Below, in pieces: positions 1 to 7,582 of a DNA stretch of 12,742 bases. The translations under genes were made by a program, and so were the position numbers. Each line of letters opens with the position of its first letter. Positions within the stretch are counted from its first letter, which is position 1. Location of the stretch: the NCBI GenBank assembly GCA_905373555.1, contig CAJPTP010000014.1:1-12742 (forward strand), written 5' to 3'. A model generated the notes under the pieces. That model was not told the origin of the DNA. It made no database searches and saw nothing but the letters and a program-made list of their open reading frames with translations. This DNA comes from an uncultured Francisella sp. GTDB taxonomy: Bacteria > Pseudomonadota > Gammaproteobacteria > Burkholderiales > Neisseriaceae.

Positions 1-3000
1 TCTCTGTCCCCTTCCCCTTCCTCCGGGGCGTCTTCCGATCTTTTGCCCCAATCGCCCTCCGACTCGGGCCGGGGCGCGGGGGAGACGGCAAAATCCCCTT
101 CGCCGGTTTCGCCGACTTCGTCGCCCGCGCCCGCGCCCTCGGATTCGACCGCCCGCGCAGGGGAAGACGCGGGCGGCGCGCCCTTGCGGTTTTCGCATCT
201 TGTTTTTTCGGGCTTGAGCGAAGAGGAGCGGGAAAAGCGGCGCAGCCGCGAGCAGGCCAAGGAAAAGGCCGTTCGCGAGGTTTGGCTGGCGTCGAGGGGC
301 CGCGCCGAGGGCGCCGCCCCCGCCGCCGCATCCTCCGGCGTTTCAACCGTCGCTCCCGCCTCCTCCTCTTCCGCGCCCGCGGCCCCCGTTTCGGGATCCG
401 GCAACGCCGCGGCCGTTTCGGCGCCGCGCCCGCTTGGCGACATTCCCGTCGCCCGCGATTTTGCCGACGTGCCCGTTGTCGGCGCGGCCGACTTGGGCCC
501 CGCCGAGGCGGCTTCGGCTTCGGTTTCGGCGTCGGTTTCGGCTCCTGCGTCGGGGGCCGAGCGGAGCGCCGCCATGCCTCAACCCGGCGGCGAACGACAA
601 GGCCCTCCGATCGAAGCGGCCGCTTTGGCAAGCGAGCCGCTCGCCTGGGAGCGGGATCCGGAGTCGGTTTCGCCGGCGGGGGATGATCGTTCGCCCATTC
701 AATATTTTTCCGATCCTGTCCCCGTGGCGCCTGCGCCCGGCGCGCAGGCGGCTTCGGTTGGCCCGGCTTCGGCGCAAAGCGAGGGCGAAGCGCATGCCCT
801 TGGCGCGGAGCCCGCGCCCTTGGCTCATCCCGAGGCGGCGGAGGCGCGTTTTTCGAGGGAATCGGATTCCGTTTCGGGCCGGATCGCGGGGGCCTATCCG
901 GATTCGATCCCCGACGCCCGGATTCTCTCGACTCCCGCGCCCGCGCGGCGCGCTTGGCCGGGCGAGGGCGGCGGCGGATTGGGATCGCCGGCGGCCCAAG
1001 AAGCGAGTTCGGTTCGCGGTTTCGAGGCCAAAGAGCCCGAGGCTCGCGAGCCCGTCGCCGCAGCCGCGGCCCCGGCTGCGGGCGACGCGGGGGATTCGAG
1101 CCCGCGCGGCGCCCGGACTCATGGCGCCGTTGACGGCGCCCAAGGCGAAGAAGAGCGGGTTAAGCCGGAGTCTGTCCCCAAATCGTTTGCCCCCTTGGAG
1201 GATGACGAGCCGGACGGCGCCCGGCGCGAGCGCAAGCGGCGCAAGGCCAAGACCGCCTTGGAGCCCGCCCGGGCCAAGGCCGGGGATTTTGGCGGGGAGA
1301 AACGGGAAGGCGCCGCGGCGCTGGGCTTGGGGCGGATTTTCCGCCGCAAGGGGCGCGCGCGCGAAGAGGAAGCCCGAGGTTTCGAAAAAGTCGGCGACGA
1401 TCCTTTGCTCAAGGCGGCCCCTTTCGCCCGGACCCCCGACGGCGCGGCTCAGCCCAAGCCAAATGCGCCGCCCGAATCGGCGGTTTTTGCCGACGCCTTG
1501 GCCGCGTCCTTGGGCGAAGAGGGGCGGCCGCTTGGATCGGAAGCGCGCGGGCGCGCGGACGCGGTCGAGCCGAGGCGATCGGATTCGCCCTCGGCGCAAG
1601 AAGAGAGCTTGGGGGCCTCGGCTCCTGCGCCCTTGGATTCCGCCGAGGCCGAAATCGAGGTTTTTGACGATGTTTTGGGACAAGAGAGCGAGGTCGAGCG
1701 GGCTTCGGCGCCTTTGCGGGCGCCGGGGGCCGGGACAGCCGTTGAGCCCGACGGGAAAGCCCGTCGGGCGGAGCCCAATGAATTGAAAGAATCGAACAAT
1801 GACGCGAGCCTGCCCGGGAACGGGCGCGAAGGCTTCGACGAAAATTTGGCTCGCGCCGCCGCGGCCCAAAGCGATGCGCCGCAAGATTTGGATTTGGGCG
1901 GCGGCTATGTTCCCGAGGCGGACGGCTTGGGCGCCGAATCGTGGCCGCCTCGGGGCGGGGCCGCGGCGGGCTCGGCGGATTACCCGCCGCAACATTTCGA
2001 GGGCGGCTCGCCCGCGCACGAAATGGCGGCCGACATTTCCCCCGAGGAGCTGGCGCGCCGCCAACTTCTGCTGGCGGAAATGGAGGCGGAACAAGAGCGG
2101 GAGCGGGAGAAACGGCTCTCCGCCGAGGAGGCGGAGCGGTTGGCCGAGCAAGCTTTGCGGGAAGACGAAGCCAAAAGCCGCGTTGCGGGCTTGGATCCGG
2201 ATTCGGGCGCGAAGGCGGCCGGTCGGCTTGGCGGCGGGCAAGTCGAGCGCCCCGAGCGAGAAGCCGCCGATCGGGCCCGTCGCCGAGCCGAGGCGGCTTC
2301 GGGCATGGCCGCGTCGGGCGCCCAAGCGGGCGAGCCCGCGAATGCGGCCGAATCGACCAAAGCTCGAGGCGCCCGCGTTTTTGGCAAGGCCCATTCCCTG
2401 CGCCCCTTCGGCCGCGGCGGCTCGGAGGCGGGGGGCGCCCCGGGCGCCGCGCCGCGCGAGCCCGACGTGGGCGGATCGCAAGCCGACTGGATGTCCGATT
2501 TCGCCGAGGCGGCGCAAAGCGACCAAGGCTATTCGGCCCGATTGGACGACCATGGCCTGTCCGATGCGTTGGCCAAGCGCGAGGGCGAAAAAACCGAGGG
2601 TTTCTTCGGCCGACTGTTCAAAAAAGCCCGACCCGCCGACGGCCCGACCCATCCCGCCCCTTCTTCGGCCGAGCGCGCCGTGGACGGGAGCTTGGATGGG
2701 GCGGGCGCCGCGGATTCGGCGCAAACGTCGGCGCCTCGAGCCGACGCCAGCGTCGAGGGCGCCGAGGGGAGCGCCGACCTTGGCTTGTCCGCCCTCAACG
2801 TCGTTGAGCCCGCCCTTTCGACCGAAGGCTTTCCCGCGCCGGGTTACGGCAACTCCAAAGGCGTGGTCGAGCAGGACGGCGTTTGGGTTATGAAAAACCC
2901 GAAAGGCCGGGCGCCGGCTCGCCCGGGGGGCGGGGTTCGCTCGGCCTCCGCGGGCGCCGGCGCGGCCGGCTTGGGGCCAACCCTCGCGCCTTCGCCGACG

Positions 3001-4710
3001 CCTCGAGCGGGGCGGGGGCAAGGTTCGGAGCCCGCCCCGGGCCCCGACGCCTCGCGCCATGCCGCGCCAAGCAACGGTTTGGGGCGGAAGGCGAGCGACT
3101 CTGCGCCGGAGTCGCCGAGCCCGGGCGAGCTGTCGCCGGGGGGCTCGCCGACAGGGCGCTTGGGCGAGACGGGCGCCGGCGCGGCCGCCTCGGATCAACG
3201 TTCCGGCCTTAAGCCCGCGGGTTCGGCCGAGAAGCGCGAAACGTCTGCGCCGCCCAAGGCGCCACGGGCCCCCGAGCCGAGCGCGCCGCCTTCAAAGGGC
3301 GCAAGCGATGCGGCGCCGGTTTTTGACGAGGCCGAGCCGCCCGTGGAGGCTGCGCCGGCCGCGCCGGACGCGCCGGACGCGCCGGTCGCGCCGGATGGCC
3401 CCATCGCGTCGGACGCCCGACAAGACGACCGGCGCCCGTGGCATGAGAAATGGCGCGAAAGGCGGGTGATGGCGGGAATGAAACGCGACCGAGCCAGAGC
3501 CGGGCAGGCGCGCGCCGGGGCGGAGGCAAGCCGGACGCCGCCGGCTCGGCCCGTTCCGTCCGCGGCGCAGGCCGTCAAGGCGGTCTTGGCGGCGTGCGCC
3601 GTGTTGGCGGTTTCCTACTTGGGGATCGACTACGCGCAAAACAGGGACGGCAAAGACGGCCTCTCCCCGGTCTTTTTCAACGAAATCAAGACGGCGGCGA
3701 CGGGCGCGGCCCCGACGGCCGCAGGGTTCGACGACGATTCCAACACGCTTTGGGTCGGCTACGCCGACGGCGCGGTTCGCAGCTACAAAGGCTCGGGCCG
3801 CTCCGCGCTGGATCGTTTGCTCAATTGGCCGGAATCGCGCCGCTACGCCGCCGCCATGGCCTCGATGAACGAGTTTCACAAGGGTCGGGGCGTTCCCGTC
3901 TCCTTGGTCGCCCCCTACGGAAAAGGGCAAGACGTTCTGATCGACGGCCACCTGTGGTCTTTGGATGGGCGGGTCGTGACCAACGAGGCGGCGGCGCCAT
4001 CCGCCAGAGGGCAGACGGCGGCGCCGGTCAAGCAGCGCAAGCTGCTGGCGCTGGTCTCGGCGGCGAGCCGCCAAAGCGGCGCCCCGCAGAAGCTAAGCTT
4101 GGTGGACTTGGCCGCCAAAACGACTTTGGCGGAGACGAATCTTCCGCCCGCCGCGCGTCAAACGGGCGTGGCGGCGTCGTACGACGGAACTTGGCTTGCG
4201 GCCTTGCGCAGTTTGGATGGGGGCGAGGGGGCCAACCAAATTTTGGTTTACCGCGGCTATCCATCCGAGTTTGGCGACGGGTTGGGCTTGGGCCTGCGCG
4301 CCAATTACTTGGGCGACGCCGAGCGCATGCGCTATGTCGGCGCCGCGTTCGCCTCCGGCCTCAACGCGATCGTGATCGCGGGCGACGACGGGGTCGTGCG
4401 GGCATGGAGTTTGGATTCTTTCGCGCCGATCGCCGGCGTCGAGTCGGGCGTGGTCGACGCCGCAAAGTTTGTCTACGACCAAGACAACGAGGCGGCTTGG
4501 GTTTTGGGCAAGATCGCGGGCGCATCGGGCCGCCCCGCCCCGGATGGGACGGGCTACGCGATCGGCCGCGTGGATCTGCGCGCGAAGAGACAAAGCCTTT
4601 ACCCCGTTTCCTTGGGCAGGGGCGCCGTGATGCAGACGTTGGGCCGATCGGGCAAGCTTTGGGTCGCGGATCCCGCGTCGGGCAAAGCGATGGTTTTGGA
4701 TCGGCCGTGA
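1..4710 (+). CDS. Giant disordered single-pass membrane protein with C-terminal propeller-like domain (5' partial)
   Basis: I do not recognise this family. The frame is open from the first base to TGA at 4708-4710 (1569 codons seen). The only early start is a TTG at 43 without a ribosome binding site, so the gene probably begins outside the window. Residues are counted from base 1. Residues 1-1190 are Ala/Pro/Glu/Ser/Gly-rich and look disordered, with a charged helical stretch (681-727, Glu/Arg/Ala-rich, likely coiled coil) and short non-random islands near 61-100, 442-450, 867-878 and 959-970. A very basic segment (1144-1166, with W1147 and W1151) precedes one hydrophobic helix at 1191-1209. 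The positive-inside rule then puts the long N-terminus in the cytoplasm and the last 360 residues in the periplasm. That end has WD/PQQ-like blade patterns, for example around 1243-1258 and 1461-1470 (GDDGVVRAW). A scaffold linking cytoplasm and envelope is one reading, but the function is unknown. Coding is well supported. Confidence 0.85.
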   Translation, partial: SLSPSPSSGASSDLLPQSPSDSGRGAGETAKSPSPVSPTSSPAPAPSDSTARAGEDAGGAPLRFSHLVFSGLSEEEREKRRSREQAKEKAVREVWLASRGRAEGAAPAAASSGVSTVAPASSSSAPAAPVSGSGNAAAVSAPRPLGDIPVARDFADVPVVGAADLGPAEAASASVSASVSAPASGAERSAAMPQPGGERQGPPIEAAALASEPLAWERDPESVSPAGDDRSPIQYFSDPVPVAPAPGAQAASVGPASAQSEGEAHALGAEPAPLAHPEAAEARFSRESDSVSGRIAGAYPDSIPDARILSTPAPARRAWPGEGGGGLGSPAAQEASSVRGFEAKEPEAREPVAAAAAPAAGDAGDSSPRGARTHGAVDGAQGEEERVKPESVPKSFAPLEDDEPDGARRERKRRKAKTALEPARAKAGDFGGEKREGAAALGLGRIFRRKGRAREEEARGFEKVGDDPLLKAAPFARTPDGAAQPKPNAPPESAVFADALAASLGEEGRPLGSEARGRADAVEPRRSDSPSAQEESLGASAPAPLDSAEAEIEVFDDVLGQESEVERASAPLRAPGAGTAVEPDGKARRAEPNELKESNNDASLPGNGREGFDENLARAAAAQSDAPQDLDLGGGYVPEADGLGAESWPPRGGAAAGSADYPPQHFEGGSPAHEMAADISPEELARRQLLLAEMEAEQEREREKRLSAEEAERLAEQALREDEAKSRVAGLDPDSGAKAAGRLGGGQVERPEREAADRARRRAEAASGMAASGAQAGEPANAAESTKARGARVFGKAHSLRPFGRGGSEAGGAPGAAPREPDVGGSQADWMSDFAEAAQSDQGYSARLDDHGLSDALAKREGEKTEGFFGRLFKKARPADGPTHPAPSSAERAVDGSLDGAGAADSAQTSAPRADASVEGAEGSADLGLSALNVVEPALSTEGFPAPGYGNSKGVVEQDGVWVMKNPKGRAPARPGGGVRSASAGAGAAGLGPTLAPSPTPRAGRGQGSEPAPGPDASRHAAPSNGLGRKASDSAPESPSPGELSPGGSPTGRLGETGAGAAASDQRSGLKPAGSAEKRETSAPPKAPRAPEPSAPPSKGASDAAPVFDEAEPPVEAAPAAPDAPDAPVAPDGPIASDARQDDRRPWHEKWRERRVMAGMKRDRARAGQARAGAEASRTPPARPVPSAAQAVKAVLAACAVLAVSYLGIDYAQNRDGKDGLSPVFFNEIKTAATGAAPTAAGFDDDSNTLWVGYADGAVRSYKGSGRSALDRLLNWPESRRYAAAMASMNEFHKGRGVPVSLVAPYGKGQDVLIDGHLWSLDGRVVTNEAAAPSARGQTAAPVKQRKLLALVSAASRQSGAPQKLSLVDLAAKTTLAETNLPPAARQTGVAASYDGTWLAALRSLDGGEGANQILVYRGYPSEFGDGLGLGLRANYLGDAERMRYVGAAFASGLNAIVIAGDDGVVRAWSLDSFAPIAGVESGVVDAAKFVYDQDNEAAWVLGKIAGASGRPAPDGTGYAIGRVDLRAKRQSLYPVSLGRGAVMQTLGRSGKLWVADPASGKAMVLDRP
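511..543 (+). repeat. Tandem 6-bp repeat coding for Ala/Val-Ser dipeptides
   Basis: About five imperfect copies of a six-base unit (gct/gtt/gcg followed by tcg) lie in the coding frame of the giant gene and give alternating Ala-Ser and Val-Ser residues (171-181). The repeat keeps frame, so copy changes would only alter the length of the disordered region. Confidence 0.7.
3361..3396 (+). repeat. Tandem 9-bp repeat coding for Ala-Pro-Asp
   Basis: Four nearly identical copies of gcgccggac (the last two end in gtc and gat) encode Ala-Pro-Asp, Ala-Pro-Asp, Ala-Pro-Val and Ala-Pro-Asp (residues 1121-1132) in the linker just before the basic juxtamembrane segment. The unit is in frame, so slippage would change spacer length without breaking the protein. 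Confidence 0.75.
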
Positions 4711-4741
4711 GGGGCCGCGCCGCCGGACCGCCCAAGTTGGG

Positions 4742-4765
4742 GCCCCCAAGTTCGTGTTTGGGGGC
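4742..4765 (+). other. Hairpin in the leader upstream of fis
   Basis: GCCCCCAA (4742-4749) and TTGGGGGC (4758-4765) form a perfect 8-bp stem with an 8-nt loop. No T-run follows, so it is not a standard intrinsic terminator. It sits between the end of the giant gene and the fis ribosome binding site and could be a pause, stability or attenuation element. Its role is unknown. Confidence 0.45.
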
Positions 4766-4788
4766 GTGTGAATCGAATTGAAAGCGAT

Positions 4789-4793
4789 AAGGA
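4789..4793 (+). promoter_or_regulatory. Ribosome binding site deciding the fis start
   Basis: AAGGA lies 7 nt before the ATG at 4801. The alternative in-frame GTG at 4768 has no comparable site at a good distance, which favours 4801. Confidence 0.7.
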
Positions 4794-4800
4794 CGATCGG

Positions 4801-5064
4801 ATGCGCGACAAGAAAAACGACAAGACGGAAACGATCGAGCGATTCGTCGAGAAGAAACTGGCGGACTATTTCGAAACTTTGGGCAATGAGCCCGCCCGCG
4901 GCGTCCATGCCATGGTGATGAACGAAGTGGAGCGGACGGTGGTGCGCGTCGCGCTCGACCGCAGCGGCTGGAACCAAACGGCGGCGGCGGAGGTTTTGGG
5001 CCTGAGCCGCAACACATTGCGAAACAAAATCAAATCGTTGGGAATCGAGCCGCCCGAGAGATGA
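4801..5064 (+). CDS. fis: Fis family DNA-binding nucleoid protein
   Basis: Small Fis-type protein of 87 residues. Known Fis proteins are homodimers that bend DNA, help shape the nucleoid and regulate stable RNA and other promoters. The C-terminal helix-turn-helix is clear at about residues 57-82: N58-Q59-T60 opens it, and the recognition helix carries S69, R70, N71, T72, L73, R74 and K76, the usual pattern of this family. The N-terminal half (10-50) matches the dimerisation region, including Y23-F24. The chosen ATG has AAGGA 7 nt upstream and gives a length close to other betaproteobacterial Fis proteins. The in-frame GTG at 4768 would add 11 residues and is less likely. purH follows after 61 nt on the same strand, the usual neighbour in Burkholderiales. 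The usual upstream partner dusB is not next to it here; the giant gene takes that place. Confidence 0.93.
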   Translation: MRDKKNDKTETIERFVEKKLADYFETLGNEPARGVHAMVMNEVERTVVRVALDRSGWNQTAAAEVLGLSRNTLRNKIKSLGIEPPER

Positions 5065-5125
5065 GCCCATGGGCGCAAGCGGCATTCGAAAGACTGGCGC
5101 GCAAGCGCAGAGAGGAAAAGGACAG

Positions 5126-6712
5126 ATGGCAGGCGTGAAGAGGGCTTTGATCAGCGTGTCGGACAAGAGGGGCGTGGCGGAGTTCGCCAAGAGATTGTCC
5201 GCGATGGGGGTCGAGATCCTCTCGACGGGCGGCACCGCCAAAGCCTTGCGGGAAGCCGGCGTCGAGACGGTCGACGTCGCTCGCTACGCGGGCTCCCCGG
5301 AAATGCTGGGCGGCAGGGTCAAGACCCTGTGCCCGAAAGTGCACGCGGGGATCCTGGCGCGTCGGGAGGTCGCCGAGGACGCGGCGAAAATGGAGGAGAT
5401 GGGCTATCCCTACATCGATTTGGTGTGCGTCAACCTCTACCCGTTCGCGCAAACCGTGGCGAAGGAAAACTGCTCGCTGGAGGACGCGATCGAGAACATC
5501 GACATCGGCGGCCCGGCGATGGTGCGCTCGGCGGCCAAGAACTGGCGCAGCGTGGCGGCGGTGGTCGATCCCGACGATTACGGCCTGATCGCGCGGGAAA
5601 TGGAAGCTTCCCAAGGCGAGATCAGCCTGCGCCGGCGCTTTGAGCTGGCGCGCAAGGCGTTCGGGCACACCGCGTCGTACGACGCGATGATCTCGCAGTG
5701 GCTTAGCCGCGTCGATCCCGAGGTTTTGAGCGGGGCGCCGAAGCTGTCGGAGTTCCCGGATCGGCTCAACGCCTCGTGGGTTAAGGTCGAGGATCTGCGC
5801 TACGGAGAGAATCCGCACCAAAGAGGCGCTTGGTACAAAGAGATCGGGGCGGACGCCGAGCCCGGGGGCGTGTGCGCCGCGCGCCAGCTGCAAGGCAAGG
5901 AGCTGTCGTACAACAACATCGCCGACGCCGACGCGGCGTGGGCGACGGCGTGGGATTTGGGCGAAGAGCCCGCTTGCGTGATCATCAAGCACGCCAACCC
6001 CTGCGGCGCGGCCTTGGGCTCCGACGCGTTGGACGCCTACCTCAAGGCATTCCAAACCGACCCGAAAAGCGCCTTTGGCGGCATCATCGCCTTCAACCGC
6101 CCCGTGGACGGCAAAACGGCCGCCGCGATCGTCGAGCGCCAGTTCATGGAGGTGATCTTGGCGCCCGAGTACAACCCCGAGGCGTTGGAAGAGCTGAAAA
6201 AGAAGAAAAACGCCCGCGTGCTGCTGTGCCCCGGCGCCGCGAGAATCCCGCGTTTGGACATGAAGAAGATCGTGGGCGGGATGTTGGTTCAAACCGCGGA
6301 TGCGGCGGATGGCTCCGAGGAATTGAAGATCGCGACGAAACGCAAGCCCACGGCCCAAGAGCTGGAGGATCTGCGCTTCGCTTGGCGTTTGGCCAAGCGC
6401 GTGAAGTCCAACGCCATTGTTTACGCCAAGGGCAAGCAGGCTTACGGGGTCGGCGCGGGGCAGATGTCGCGGGTGGACTCCGCGATCATCGCTGCGCGCA
6501 AAGCGGCGGATGCGAAGCTGGATCTCAAAGGCGCCGTCGCGGCGTCGGACGCCTTCTTCCCCTTCCGCGACGGGCTGGACGTGATCGCCGATCAAGGCGT
6601 CACCGCGGTGATTCATCCCGGAGGCTCCATCCGCGACCAAGAGGTGATCGACGCGGCCAACGAGCGCGGCGTCGCGATGGTTTTGACGGGCATGCGCCAC
6701 TTTAGGCACTGA
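5126..6712 (+). CDS. purH: Bifunctional AICAR formyltransferase / IMP cyclohydrolase
   Basis: PurH catalyses the last two steps of de novo purine synthesis in the cytoplasm: transfer of a formyl group from 10-formyl-tetrahydrofolate to AICAR, then ring closure to IMP. It has 528 residues (E. coli PurH has 529). The N-terminal MGS-like cyclohydrolase domain (about 1-150) shows ISVSDK near the start, K66-T67 and the ENIDIGGP motif at 123-130. The transformylase domain (about 195-528) has RYGENPHQ, the catalytic K288-H289 in KHANPCG, SAFGGIIAFNR, ASDAFFPFRD (473-482) and the typical end MRHFRH. The start at 5126 matches the family N-terminus and has AGAGGA 9 nt upstream; an in-frame ATG at 5069 would only add unconserved residues. 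Residue 69 is Cys where the E. coli and human enzymes have His. The gene is probably co-transcribed with fis. Confidence 0.97.
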   Translation: MAGVKRALISVSDKRGVAEFAKRLSAMGVEILSTGGTAKALREAGVETVDVARYAGSPEMLGGRVKTLCPKVHAGILARREVAEDAAKMEEMGYPYIDLVCVNLYPFAQTVAKENCSLEDAIENIDIGGPAMVRSAAKNWRSVAAVVDPDDYGLIAREMEASQGEISLRRRFELARKAFGHTASYDAMISQWLSRVDPEVLSGAPKLSEFPDRLNASWVKVEDLRYGENPHQRGAWYKEIGADAEPGGVCAARQLQGKELSYNNIADADAAWATAWDLGEEPACVIIKHANPCGAALGSDALDAYLKAFQTDPKSAFGGIIAFNRPVDGKTAAAIVERQFMEVILAPEYNPEALEELKKKKNARVLLCPGAARIPRLDMKKIVGGMLVQTADAADGSEELKIATKRKPTAQELEDLRFAWRLAKRVKSNAIVYAKGKQAYGVGAGQMSRVDSAIIAARKAADAKLDLKGAVAASDAFFPFRDGLDVIADQGVTAVIHPGGSIRDQEVIDAANERGVAMVLTGMRHFRH

Positions 6713-6759
6713 CGGCGGCGCAGAAGAGCGCGAGGAAGGGAGGGGAAAAGGGAAGGGTT

Positions 6760-6799
6760 GGGCCGGGCGAAGGATTGGGCCGGGCCCGTTTTTCTTTCC
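6760..6799 (+). terminator. Possible first terminator of purH
   Basis: GGGCC (6760-6764) can pair with GGCCC (6783-6787), and a smaller GGGC/GGGC-type pairing within 6781-6787 is also possible; a run of five T follows at 6789-6793. The stem is short and the loop long, so this is a weak candidate. The hairpin at 6872-6906 is a much better terminator. Confidence 0.35.
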
Positions 6800-6838
6800 T
6801 CCCCCTTGCCTTTTCGTCTCTTCTTCCTCTTCTTCTTT
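6789..6838 (+). other. Polypyrimidine tract downstream of purH
   Basis: Forty-eight of 50 bases are C or T; the exceptions are G at 6808 and 6816. A purine-rich run lies shortly upstream (about 6721-6757), so the two could pair as an imperfect long hairpin in RNA or form unusual DNA structure. I see no coding sequence in 6713-6871. The stretch also contains a 7-bp hairpin, GCGCCGC/GCGGCGC, at 6839-6858. Confidence 0.7.
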
Positions 6839-6871
6839 GCGCCGCGCGTTTGCGGCGCAGCCCAAGGGGAA

Positions 6872-6906
6872 AATGAAAAAGGACGACGGCGCCGTCCTTT
6901 TTCATT
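6872..6906. terminator. Bidirectional intrinsic terminator between purH and rnpB
   Basis: A perfect 14-bp inverted repeat (arms 6872-6885 and 6893-6906) with a 7-nt loop. Each arm has a GC-rich inner part (GGACG/CGTCC) and five A or T outside it, so a U-run follows the GC stem in both directions. It lies between the convergent purH (+) and rnpB (-), only a few bases beyond the 3' end of the RNA. Confidence 0.85.
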
Positions 6907-6910
6907 GTGT

Positions 6911-7238
6911 GGGAGAGCGAACCTTAAGCCGGGTTCTGTGCGAGGCGGCCATTCATCTCATGCTTTGATTGCTCAAAGCCTTCAGCAACCAACCCGAGCC
7001 ACGACGCGAGCAGCGCAAAGCTCTGTTTGGTCTTGCTCCGGATGGGGTTTGGCCTGCCGCCGTTGTCGCCAACGGCGCGGTGCGCTCTTGCCGCGCCTTT
7101 TCACCCTTGCCCGCAAGCGGGCGGTTTGTTTTCTGTGCCACTTTCCGTCGTCTCGCGACGCCTGGCCGTTAGCCAGCATCCTGCTCTGTGGAGCCCGGAC
7201 TTTCCTCCCCCGAAGGGGCGGCCGCATGGTTCGCTCAC
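6911..7238 (-). ncRNA. rnpB: RNase P RNA, bacterial class A
   Basis: This is the catalytic RNA of RNase P, which cuts 5' leaders from pre-tRNAs. On the - strand the sequence carries the invariant GAGGAAAGTCCGGGCTCC near the 5' end, the internal block GGGTGAAAAGG followed by GGCAAGAGCGCACCG, the segment GGAGCAAGACCAAACAG, and the 3' blocks AGATGAATGGCCGC and ACAGAACCCGGCTTA. Helix P1 closes perfectly: GAGCGAACC at the 5' end pairs with GGTTCGCTC at the 3' end (+ positions 6915-6923 and 7228-7236). The GGU that contacts the tRNA CCA end is present (+ positions 6992-6994). The length, about 328 nt, is slightly shorter than in E. coli (377), mostly in peripheral helices. The ends are set from P1, the promoter and the terminator, and may be off by a few bases. 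Confidence 0.96.
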
Positions 7239-7242
7239 GCAC

Positions 7243-7271
7243 ATCTTAGCAAAAAACGGCCCGCGATCCAA
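7243..7271 (-). promoter_or_regulatory. rnpB promoter
   Basis: On the - strand, TAAGAT (+ 7243-7248) as -10 and TTGGAT (+ 7266-7271) as -35 are separated by exactly 17 bp. A start point about 7 nt past the -10 falls at the 5' strand of helix P1 of the RNase P RNA, which fits the RNA end independently. Confidence 0.7.
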
Positions 7272-7310
7272 CCCTGCTCACTTTTTGGGATCACGTTGGG
7301 CGCGGTTTCA

Positions 7311-7430
7311 GTTTGCTTTGTCTTTTCTTGTGTTTTCTTTGTCGTTTCTCGATGGTTTCTCTCTTGTTTCCCTTCGTTTGCCTGCTTTTTTTCTCTTTTC
7401 TCTTCCCCCCGACCCCGTTTTTTCCCTTTG
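7311..7430. other. T/C-rich, A-poor tract between rnpB and surE
   Basis: On the + strand only two A (7362 and 7412) occur in 120 bases, and T dominates, unlike the rest of the window. It has no gene: the + strand frame through it is an accidental Phe/Leu-rich reading that runs into surE, and the - strand frame is Lys/Arg-rich. The rest of the 7272-7582 gap shows only a weak -10-like CATAAT at 7528-7533 without a matching -35, possibly for surE. Confidence 0.7.
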
Positions 7431-7582
7431 ATTCGCATGCCAATCCGTCAGGCGCCATAATCGAATCGGCGGCCCGCGGCGCGCCGGGCCTTGCGGTGCT
7501 TTTCACACGATGTAAACCTTCATCCCGCATAATCAAGGCGTCCTTTGCGCCGTTTGGCGCCGCGGCTTTTTGCGAGGCTTGC

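Noticed and set aside
343..3198. Long open frame of 951 codons on the - strand, antisense to the giant gene
   Set aside because: The translation is Arg/Gly/Ala-rich without any domain, which is typical of the reverse frame of a high-GC gene. The + strand frame has the sensible membrane helix and C-terminal domain.
511..3396. CRISPR-like or satellite array
   Set aside because: The short repeats are in-frame codon repeats with no regular spacers.
5069..5125. Earlier ATG for purH at 5069
   Set aside because: The extra 19 residues do not resemble PurH N-termini and the ribosome binding site favours 5126.
5030..6865. Open frame of 611 codons on the - strand, antisense to purH
   Set aside because: It mirrors purH, which is certain from its motifs. 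The reverse translation has no recognisable features.
7313..7582. N-terminal extension of surE with a hydrophobic Phe/Leu-rich segment resembling a signal sequence
   Set aside because: The hydrophobic reading comes from the T-rich tract. SurE proteins are cytoplasmic and start at the ISNDDG motif, and the ATG at 7583 has its own ribosome binding site.
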